From: Magnetococcales bacterium | GTDB taxonomy: Bacteria > Pseudomonadota > Magnetococcia > Magnetococcales > JADFYX01 | Direction of reading: 5' to 3' | Assembly (NCBI GenBank): GCA_015232405.1 | Contig: JADFZS010000007.1 | Span: 15,178-76,046, forward strand | DNA length: 60,869 nucleotides | In this document: positions 54,385 through 60,869 of the stretch, in pieces | Layout of the letters: each line of letters begins with the position of its first letter | How positions within the stretch are numbered: the stretch's first letter is position 1 | Notes under the pieces: model-generated | What the model saw: the letters and a program-made list of their open reading frames with translations, nothing else | The model's database searches: none | Told to the model about the DNA's origin: nothing | Position numbers and translations under genes: made by a program

Positions 54385-56277
54385 CTTTTTGGTGATACGG
54401 GGGGATTTTTTATCTAGCATCGGACAAAGTACTTCACAGTAGATTTTCACGATTGGCCCCATAATCCTTAGTGGGACTGCATTTAGCTTGATTGGTAGAA
54501 TGTTCGAACTGCTCCCGAAGGGGGTCACCAAGCAGGACAAAACACCATCCAATTCGGCTTTTGCCCTTATTTGATGGGACTTATCGGGGTAAAAAATGAT
54601 GTTCGATATGAAAATTTCACATATTTTTCGTTTTCGAACATAATCTGCATTCCTCCAGAGGGTGGGCAGATCGGAAAGCAGCGATAGGAAGGCACTTTGC
54701 TCCAAAGCAAAATCTCTAGCCTCATCCGCAAGATCCACTTTAATAGAGGAGTGAGTAACCAAGCGTCTCTTGAACATATCCCGCTTTTTCTCCCAGATTT
54801 TCTTATCCTTACCAGTCAGACCTCTACCAAAATTTGTATCCAATAAGAATTTTTCTTCATCAGAACTAGCCTTGGCAAAAAGCAGATCTGCTCGCCTCTG
54901 CTCATCTTGTTTCTGGCGGTTTTTATTCTTGATCTCCTCATATGCGGCATGTAGGTAGGCCTGATAGTCTTCATCTGAGAGTTTTATCCCACTGAAAAAC
55001 TCCTCAAGGACAGGATCAATATGTTGCCAGGTAACTGAGACTTTTTTCGAGCAGAGCTTGTTGCGGCAGTTGAAGTGAATCTGATGAGGATTGACTATCT
55101 CTGCTAGAGTGGCTTCAGGATTGCTCTTTAGCAGCTTTTGCATATTTTTCTGGTGACGAGAAGGGTTTGGAATAGTAAAGACCATCGCTTTATCACAGTG
55201 ACCACAAATCACGCTACCAACTGAGACTGGTGTTACACAATCTAGCCCCTTGGCTTTGGCAGTTCTTTGAGCGCGGATATATTTCTGTCTTGTATCTGTT
55301 AATAGTTCCTGCAGTGCCGTCCACTCATCCTCAGAGATCAGTGGTTCAAAGGTATAATCACCGCACTGGAGGCTACGAAGGTCGATTTGTATAATGTCGC
55401 TCTTTACCTTGCGTTCCCAGACGCCGTAGTAAAAAGGGTCACTCCAAAGATTCGTATTGCTGAGTTTTTTACCAGTTAAAAAAACAGGTGAATTCTTCTT
55501 GAGTTGCTGGTCAAAGCCTAACTCATTTAACTCTTTGGCAATGCGGTCATCACTCCAGCGATCATACATTTTTCTAGCGAAGGCTTTTCTCAACATAGAG
55601 AAGTAGGGTTCTTCCGGTACAAAGAAATCATTTTCATCTACCCGATAGCCGAATTTGCGAACGCCGCTTGCTTTACCCTCTTCGGTGCGAAGACGCATAC
55701 CCCGCATGGTGTCTTCAGACAACTTTTTTGAATAGTGTTCAGCAAAAACAAAGGAAAAACCCAACATCATGTGACCAGCCGCGTTATTTTCAAAAGAGGC
55801 TGTGGTAAAGCGAAGGCCAATCTGCATGGTTTCCCATAGTTGGATAATTTCACCACCCTCCTGGAGATTTCTGGCACAGCGATCTGGAGAGTAGCTGATC
55901 AACCCCTTTATTTTTCCCCTCTTGATTTTTTCAACCAGCTGACTCCATCGTTCCCGCCGATACGGAACCTTGGCGCTTTTTTGTTCAGAGATGATCCAAT
56001 GCTTCACGTAGAGGGCGATAATTCTCTGTGCTCGTTCTGGATTGCCACGAAAAGCATCAGTGATCTGACCAATGATACTTTCATCATATGGGTCATATTC
56101 CGGTCTGGGGGCGAGGGGGAGATTATGGTTTTCGGCAAATTTAAAGCACACTTCCAGTTGTTGCGGGATGGATTCTGCCTGTTTGCCGCTTCCTTCATCG
56201 TTACTTTTGCGAGCATAGATGGCGAAATCTGCCAAAGTCTCGGCTTGAGAATCAGAATGGGAGAGTTGAGATGACAT
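54340..56277 (-). CDS. Large serine recombinase
   Basis: A 645-residue site-specific recombinase. The resolvase catalytic domain starts at FAIYARKSNDEG (nucleophile Ser about residue 25) and includes GLISYSPDRCARN with the conserved arginines. The recombinase domain and a zinc ribbon with cysteine pairs (ICGHCDK and CRNKLCSKK) follow, then a coiled coil. Large serine recombinases integrate phages and elements or move cassettes. With an intact P4-type integrase already present, this is a second mobility system inside the island, or a nested element. Confidence 0.85.
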   Translation of the reverse strand: MSSQLSHSDSQAETLADFAIYARKSNDEGSGKQAESIPQQLEVCFKFAENHNLPLAPRPEYDPYDESIIGQITDAFRGNPERAQRIIALYVKHWIISEQKSAKVPYRRERWSQLVEKIKRGKIKGLISYSPDRCARNLQEGGEIIQLWETMQIGLRFTTASFENNAAGHMMLGFSFVFAEHYSKKLSEDTMRGMRLRTEEGKASGVRKFGYRVDENDFFVPEEPYFSMLRKAFARKMYDRWSDDRIAKELNELGFDQQLKKNSPVFLTGKKLSNTNLWSDPFYYGVWERKVKSDIIQIDLRSLQCGDYTFEPLISEDEWTALQELLTDTRQKYIRAQRTAKAKGLDCVTPVSVGSVICGHCDKAMVFTIPNPSRHQKNMQKLLKSNPEATLAEIVNPHQIHFNCRNKLCSKKVSVTWQHIDPVLEEFFSGIKLSDEDYQAYLHAAYEEIKNKNRQKQDEQRRADLLFAKASSDEEKFLLDTNFGRGLTGKDKKIWEKKRDMFKRRLVTHSSIKVDLADEARDFALEQSAFLSLLSDLPTLWRNADYVRKRKICEIFISNIIFYPDKSHQIRAKAELDGVLSCLVTPFGSSSNILPIKLNAVPLRIMGPIVKIYCEVLCPMLDKKSPRITKKLATIYGLQQTNCFQ

Positions 56278-56647
56278 CAGCGGAAAGTTGAAGTGATCAT
56301 GAATGCTCGGTTCTGGTCTTATTCAACAGAGTCACGCCGAACGGGACGCCAGAGCGACCCCGTTCAGCCAACCCACTTCTCAGCTCAAGCTAATCAGCAA
56401 ATTGCGAAGTCGATGGCGTCCCATACGACGGCAGATTGCCTGTCAGGACGCATAAATATGCGCTTGAGTCTGTTTTGAGAAGGTGATACTTGGGTGGCTG
56501 AAGACCGAAACCGGACTATCCAATTTTGGCAGATGGGAGAAGTTTTGCTCAACAAAAACGCTTTGAAATTATTTTCAAAACCATTTTTTCAAATTGGAGG
56601 AAAATTTGGCCTCTGTGGAAAATCATTTCTTTTCTTGGACGACGCTA
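56278..56647. other. Noncoding stretch with overlapping inverted repeats upstream of the recombinase
   Basis: 370 bases. A hairpin GAACGGG (56339-56345)/CCCGTTC (56359-56365) overlaps a longer-range pair GGGACGCCA (56343-56351)/TGGCGTCCC (56414-56422). The recombinase starts just to the left, so this could be its own recombination or control site. Confidence 0.5.
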
Positions 56648-56932
56648 TCAAAACTCTTCCGGCCACTTCATGGCTGTATGGAGAACTTGGAGTATCTCAA
56701 TATGATCTTTTCTGATTTGATAGGAGATAATATATGGCAAGCCAGAAATGACGAACTCACGAGTACCAGTTAACCGTCCGGCTCTCCCGCTCTCAGGAAA
56801 AGAAGAAAGCTGTTTTACACTCCGGAAAATTTTAAAGACTACTTGCTTGGCAGCGATGGGATTATCATCATCAATAAAAAGGCGAATAGCTCTTAAATGA
56901 GCTTGAGCAGTATAAGTCCAAACTATTTTCAT
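56648..56932 (-). CDS. ParE/RelE-superfamily toxin
   Basis: A 94-residue protein with the ParE pattern: WTYTAQAHLRAIRLFIDDDN, then SFPESGRAGRLTGTREFVIS, LPYIISYQI and a final LQVLHTAMKWP. ParE toxins block gyrase. The antitoxin gene overlaps its start by 4 bases. Confidence 0.85.
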   Translation of the reverse strand: MKIVWTYTAQAHLRAIRLFIDDDNPIAAKQVVFKIFRSVKQLSSFPESGRAGRLTGTREFVISGLPYIISYQIRKDHIEILQVLHTAMKWPEEF

Positions 56933-57174
56933 CGTGGTTCGGGTAGTTCCTTTTCACTTCCCCAGCTCTCAACCCACTGTACAACTTTTTCATGAGGGAT
57001 GGTTTTTCCTGCCTCTGCCTCTTCAATTCCCTTTTGGATCTGCTGAATCTGCCATTCTCTAAGCTCTGCAGCCTTTTGGTCATTGTAATCAGCCAAACGG
57101 GTTTCAAGTTCATGTAGGTCAATTTTTTCTAGAACTACGGCTAGATTTGGTGGAAAATCTCTTTGAACCTGCAT
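56929..57174 (-). CDS. Antitoxin partner of the ParE-type toxin
   Basis: An 81-residue acidic protein directly upstream of the toxin, with an ATGA-type 4-base overlap. The middle is helical (HELETRLADYNDQKAAEL), then EEAEAGKTIPHEKVVQW, an ending typical of ParD-like antitoxins. I chose ATG 57174 for its GGAGAAAG ribosome site. ATG 57213 is also possible. Confidence 0.75.
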   Translation of the reverse strand: MQVQRDFPPNLAVVLEKIDLHELETRLADYNDQKAAELREWQIQQIQKGIEEAEAGKTIPHEKVVQWVESWGSEKELPEPR

Positions 57175-57301
57175 GGCACTTTCTCCGATTACGGGAAGGG
57201 TAGCGATTGTCATAGCTGAGGTATTATAGCACTCCAATAATAAATTATAAAAAAATCTTTTTTAGAGCAGTGAATAGCTAATACGATTGGGAAAATTAGA
57301 A

Positions 57302-57694
57302 CTACCTTTCCAACTCGAAACTCTGTTTCTGCTGGTTAGTGCGGTCAAGCTTCTGCTGCATGAGCTTCTTAATCTGTATGGCTTTCCTGAAATCACTCTC
57401 CGACAAGCGCATGGCCTCCAGCCCCTCCTGTAGATCATGAGCAGAGACTTTTAAGATAATATCCCTCACAGTAGCTTTAGCCATTTTCTGGGCTGCTTGG
57501 ACTTCCTGAATAGTACCAGTAACCTCCAAGAGTTCTTTACGTTGAGAAGTATTCTCTTCGGTGGCGTGGATATCCTGTTCTGAGATCTGTAAATGGCGTT
57601 CCATCTCAAATGTCTCACCCAGTTGGGCAACCAGAGACTGGGAAGCCGATAGATTAGGATGTGCTCGAGCTATGCGATGGTGATCTGAACTCAT
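57302..57694 (-). CDS. Helical hypothetical protein ending in FELER
   Basis: A 130-residue soluble helical protein. No family is recognised. It ends in FELER, close to the ends of the two MGLWN proteins of module 2 (MDLER and LDLSR), which may mean a shared C-terminal signal. It is upstream of the ParE-type pair on the same strand but separated by 130 bases. Confidence 0.55.
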   Translation of the reverse strand: MSSDHHRIARAHPNLSASQSLVAQLGETFEMERHLQISEQDIHATEENTSQRKELLEVTGTIQEVQAAQKMAKATVRDIILKVSAHDLQEGLEAMRLSESDFRKAIQIKKLMQQKLDRTNQQKQSFELER

Positions 57695-57910
57695 TTTGAT
57701 TATATCCTTGTCAAATTATGCGCTCATGGTATCACGTCGTTAATAAGCTGCAAACTCCAAATTGTGAAGATAGCTTGCAGAAATTTACATGCGTTAAAAA
57801 CAATCCTAACAACCAAAAGCAATTTATCTGACAAAAAAACATCCCCAAGCATAGGGTTTCTAATGTACACTCAGCTATCCCTAGTTAGTTTTATCCGTAT
57901 TTGAGTAGCT

Positions 57911-58408
57911 ATGATTGATACTGTGAAGCAGACAAAACAATTAACGCAGATCATGTCCGAGCAAGAAATTCTTAAGGAGATGGCCCGTGATATGGATGTG
58001 GCTCTCTTTCGCCCATATGATGAATCAAAATCAGCAAAGATCCTGAGTATATCTGAAAAAGAGCTAATTGCTTTAAGACAGCAAGGCAAGATTGCCTACC
58101 TACACATCAGCGGCAAAGAGATCCGTTTCCTCGGCAACCAGCTTCTTACTTATCTATTAGATTGTATCGTTCCTGTGGGAGTTGCCACCGATACAGATTC
58201 AGACCCTGCAAAGAAATCCTCTGCTAAACATGATAAACCAGAAGCGGAATTGGTGTCAGTAGGTGATGCTCTTGCATTGCTTGGGATAGGTCGGACAAAG
58301 CTATATGAATTACTCGGAGATAAAATAATTGAATCTGTAAAAATAGGGAGGCGAACATTGGTCAAAAGAGCATCTCTTCGCCATTTTATCGATTCACAAT
58401 TCAATTGA
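57911..58408 (+). CDS. Excisionase-like protein with two HTH domains
   Basis: A 165-residue DNA-binding protein. The C-terminal part (LVSVGDALALLGIGRTKLYE through KIGRRTLVKRASLRHF) is a clear HTH_17/AlpA-like winged helix as used by excisionases. The N-terminal part (ISEKELIALRQQGKIAYLHI then FLGNQLLTYLL) looks like a second, diverged copy of the same fold. It ends 140 bases from attR, so it is the natural recombination directionality factor. The ATG at 57911 has no strong ribosome site. ATG 57953 is possible. Confidence 0.75.
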   Translation: MIDTVKQTKQLTQIMSEQEILKEMARDMDVALFRPYDESKSAKILSISEKELIALRQQGKIAYLHISGKEIRFLGNQLLTYLLDCIVPVGVATDTDSDPAKKSSAKHDKPEAELVSVGDALALLGIGRTKLYELLGDKIIESVKIGRRTLVKRASLRHFIDSQFN

Positions 58409-58448
58409 GATCGTAGTTGTTCGTCAATGACCGATAAGCAGGAAAGTA

Positions 58449-58465
58449 TGGGTCAATGTGTGGGT
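58449..58465 (+). repeat. Candidate integrase arm-type site, right copy
   Basis: Exact copy of the 17 bases at 13173-13189, 83 bases inside attR. Confidence 0.55.
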
Positions 58466-58547
58466 CGGAACATTGTGGTAAATTTTTTAAAACTAAAAAC
58501 AGTAAATATAACATAGATATATAAGCTAATAAATTTTCAGTTTATAC

Positions 58548-58565
58548 TCCCACCCCATCCGCCAG
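58548..58565 (+). other. attR: right attachment site
   Basis: Exact 18-base copy of the tRNA-Ser 3' end at 13039-13056. Only this tail is present here, so there is no second tRNA gene. Confidence 0.9.
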
Positions 58566-58696
58566 CAAAGCTAAAAATCCACTCATAACATGTTGTAATT
58601 ACTGTAAAAAATCAAAATCAGCATTCAAGAAATATTCCTGGCCCATACTACAGCCCATACTAAAAATTAAGCGAACATCAGCGAATATTCGTGATT

Positions 58697-59128
58697 TTAG
58701 ACTTTACGAGATTTAGTAAATTTGCGAAGAGAAGCTCTTTTGATCAAAGTCCTCCTTCCTATTTTTACAGACTCAATCTTTTTATCCCCTAGTAGCTCGT
58801 ATAGCTTTGTCCTACCTATCCCCAGCAACTGTATTGCATCACCAACCGATACCAACTCTGCTTCGGGTTTATCAGGTGATGGAGTAGATTTAGTTGAAAT
58901 CTCTTTTGTGGCAAGGGTTTCTCCTACTGGTACTATACAATCTAGTAAATAAGTAAGTAGCTGGTTGCCGAGGAAACGGGTCTCTTTGCCGCTGATGTGA
59001 AGGAAGCTGAGTTTTTGTCGCATTAATCTCTTCTTTACGACGGGTGCGATTTGCAAAATCTGAAACGTTAGATTTCTTTTTAAGCTTTGTTCTGCTCATT
59101 GTTCTGACAGTAGTTTGATAAATACGCA
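58697..59128 (-). pseudogene. Fused remnant of a related island end
   Basis: Read on the minus strand, the first part matches the start of the 54151 gene (through KEEINATKTQL). It then joins directly, in another frame, to a homologue of the 57911 excisionase from HISGKE onward. The C-terminal HTH is intact (LVSVGDAIQLLGIGRTKLYE). The intervening genes are missing. It is therefore the scar of a deletion in a second, inverted copy of this island end. A shortened HTH protein could still be made from 59056. Confidence 0.75.
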
Positions 59129-59251
59129 AAAATATTACCGTTTAGCGCATTAACCCATCCTTACATAAAATTTGTCCTATATTATAATCTTGAAAAGAAC
59201 ATGTAGATTTTCAATGCAATTTTATGTGGCTTCTATTAAAATGGAGTCACT

Positions 59252-59515
59252 ATGAATACTCTACTTGAAAAAGCCTTTCATAAAGCTGTGACCCTCCCAG
59301 ATGCAAAGCAGGGCGAACTGGCTAGTGCTTTATTGTCGATTATTGCAGGAATGGAGCTGCCAAATACAAACGAAGAGCAGTTATTAACTGAAAATGGTCT
59401 TACCACCGATCAGGAAGATGAGATTTTGCGCCTCTCAAACCAAGCTGAAGAAGCAGATCCCATCAGCTCAGAAGCATTTTTGCAAGAGCTTAAAGTAATT
59501 GCCAATGCAGATTAA
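59252..59515 (+). CDS. Antitoxin partner of the YafQ-like toxin
   Basis: An 87-residue acidic protein (KAVTLPDAKQGELASALLSI, then EILRLSNQAEEADP) directly upstream of and overlapping a YafQ-like toxin. The order is standard for type II pairs. The antitoxin family was not named. Confidence 0.75.
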   Translation: MNTLLEKAFHKAVTLPDAKQGELASALLSIIAGMELPNTNEEQLLTENGLTTDQEDEILRLSNQAEEADPISSEAFLQELKVIANAD

Positions 59516-59777
59516 GCGTGATCCATCCTTTCTGAGAGCATTGAAAAAATTAGATAAAGTAAAACGCCAAGCAGTACACAAAGCAATTGAAATATTCATA
59601 GGAAACCCTTTAGATCCACGCTTAAAAAATCATCCCCTCAAAGGCAAGCTGAAAGGTCATAGAGCTATATCTGCCGATGATAATCTGCGTATCATCTTTA
59701 AGGAGGTTGATAATTACTTAGTTGTCATCTTCATCGATGCTGGATCACATGACCGAGTTTATCGTCGGAAGAAATAA
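59505..59777 (+). CDS. YafQ/RelE-type toxin
   Basis: A 90-residue basic protein: MQIKRDPSFLRALKKLDKV, LKNHPLKGKLKGHRAIS, LRIIFKEVD, and GSHDRVYRRK with the catalytic-type histidine. YafQ cuts mRNA at the ribosome. ATG 59505 overlaps the antitoxin end by 11 bases. Clear relative of the 24525 toxin inside the island. Confidence 0.85.
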   Translation: MQIKRDPSFLRALKKLDKVKRQAVHKAIEIFIGNPLDPRLKNHPLKGKLKGHRAISADDNLRIIFKEVDNYLVVIFIDAGSHDRVYRRKK

Positions 59778-59917
59778 AAAAATAGTGCCATATGATGCAA
59801 AACCAGCCTGGGCGGATAACCCCTCCAAAACCACCCCTAGAAAACCTAATAAAATCAAGTGCTCTGTTTATCTAAAAAGTGTGTACGGTAAACAGTAGTT
59901 AGCGGTGCACTTTCCAC

Positions 59918-60523
59918 ATGTCTAAAAAAAGTCGCTTTATATCTTCGAGTCTCCACTAGTGAGCAGACCACAGAGAACCAGTGCCAGTAGATAGTAGAGG
60001 TCGCCGAGGGTCAAGGCTGGGAGGTAGTCCGCATTTTAGAGGACGTGGGAATTAGTGGAGCGAAGGGGGGGGACGAGCGATCCGCTTTTGATGAGCTCCA
60101 CCGTTTAGCCTTGCGCCGTGAGATTGATTTGATAATGGCTTGGTCTGTGGATCGGCTGGGGCGTTCTCTCCGTGATCTGATTTCTTTCCTTGACGAGATC
60201 AACGCTTAAAAGGTTGATTTGTATCTCCATCAGCAGGGGATCGACACGACCACGCCAGCATGAAAGGCACTTTTCCAAATGATGGGGGTCTTTGCCGAGT
60301 TTGAGATAGCCCACGCCAGCGAGAGGATAAAAGCAGAATTAGCCAGGACGAAAGCAGAGGGGAAAAGCTTGGTCAAGCTCGTATCTCAGAAGATATTGAA
60401 AACGCAATTAGAGATGATTTAGAGGCTGGCAAAGCTGGAATACATAAGATTGCCAAGCGTCACGGGGTCGGGGTGTCGGTGGTGCAGCGAGTGAAAAAAG
60501 AGCTTAAGAGCCACGCAAGGTGA
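59918..60523 (+). pseudogene. Serine resolvase/invertase, inactivated
   Basis: Fragments in two frames spell a small resolvase: VALYLRVSTSEQTTENQ, then EDVGISGAKGG, IMAWSVDRLGRSLRDLISFL, FAEFEIAHASERI, and a C-terminal HTH HGVGVSVVQRVKKEL ending at TGA 60523. At least one frameshift near the start and several in-frame stops break it. Confidence 0.8.
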
Positions 60524-60571
60524 CAACAAATATCTTCAACGTGCCATTTTTCCCGTTTCGTGAGTTGATCA

Positions 60572-60787
60572 TTAATTCCTAAAACATTCTCTAACCTTGA
60601 AATAAATTAACTTCAAAACAAGAACAAATGCTGTACAGAATGAAAAAAATACGAATAAAAATATGAAAATACGGTATTCTTCAATAACCTCATCCCACCA
60701 GATCAAGCCAGTTGGTGTTAACATTATCACAGCCAAAAACAACACAAGAGCAATGCCTGAAGAAATCCCTAAGATGACCGTTTTCAT
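60572..60787 (-). CDS. Small two-helix membrane protein
   Basis: A 71-residue protein with two hydrophobic helices (about 5-27 and 42-62). No family recognised and no clear partner. It lies next to the start of the IS1634-like end. Confidence 0.4.
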   Translation of the reverse strand: MKTVILGISSGIALVLFLAVIMLTPTGLIWWDEVIEEYRIFIFLFVFFSFCTAFVLVLKLIYFKVRECFRN

Positions 60788-60789
60788 GT

Positions 60790-60869
60790 TAACCCGTCTT
60801 AAGCGATTCGAGGCGTTTTAAAAAAAATTAGGTGCAATTTGATTTGCCTGACCCAGTATTGATGCGGTG
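60790..60869 (+). mobile_element. Left end of a second IS1634-like element
   Basis: The last 80 bases match, with changes, the 80 bases at 6936-7015 that precede the IS1634 transposase. The window ends before the transposase. Confidence 0.65.

Noticed and set aside
58548..58565. A second tRNA-Ser gene
   Set aside because: Only the last 17 bases of the tRNA and one more base are present. No acceptor 5' strand, anticodon or variable arm lies upstream.

Overview
This window looks like the chromosome of a proteobacterium. It carries an E. coli-type PurB, a GyrA with the proteobacterial GyrA box, a class II seryl-tRNA synthetase and a PAS-GGDEF-EAL protein. I cannot fix the class from sequence alone. 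Multi-hairpin intergenic repeats flank thiL, and the accessory part is visibly richer in A+T than the housekeeping part.

Layout. (1) 1-12767 is core chromosome: thiL between two direct repeats, purB, a c-di-GMP signalling protein, a lipoprotein, an IS1634-type remnant, a RelE-type toxin-antitoxin pair, then gyrA-serS with a strong hairpin. (2) A tRNA-Ser(UGA) gene at 12968-13055 is the left edge of a genomic island. Its last 18 bases recur exactly at 58548-58565, a P4-type tyrosine integrase starts just inside the left edge, and a protein with two excisionase-like helices lies just inside the right edge. These bound an island of about 45.5 kb. (3) 58566-60869 is a second accessory zone: a rearranged remnant of a related island end, a YafQ-type toxin-antitoxin pair, a broken serine resolvase and the edge of a second IS1634-like element.

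Inside the island, left to right: integrase and unknowns, a DUF2254-like membrane protein, TrmB-like and XRE regulators, a DUF2958 gene, a RelE/YafQ-like toxin and an RHH protein, structured intergenic elements, a SprT-like protease, a sulfotransferase with an SsuABC/TauABC-like importer, mobilisation module 1 (MobC, relaxase, coupling ATPase), a queuosine-precursor transporter (YhhQ family), and mobilisation module 2. Module 2 is one minus-strand operon that also encodes a four-helix membrane protein, a vWA-like anchored protein and two paralogous small proteins. It is followed by an XRE-TPR regulator, an IS200/IS605 remnant, a nine-gene plus-strand operon of exported proteins with an ExbB/ExbD-like motor pair, a large serine recombinase, a ParE-type toxin-antitoxin pair and the presumed excisionase.

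How they may work together. Integrase and excisionase would move the island in and out of tRNA-Ser. Two relaxase/coupling-protein modules would process and deliver DNA. No VirB4, VirB6, VirB8-10 or pilin gene is recognisable, so the island either borrows another secretion channel or uses something undescribed. The best candidates for a new system are the exported-protein operon with the ExbB/ExbD-like pair (46905-53468) and the membrane/vWA genes welded to coupling protein 2 (40959-44332). That link is inference. The sequence shows the motifs and the operon structure only.
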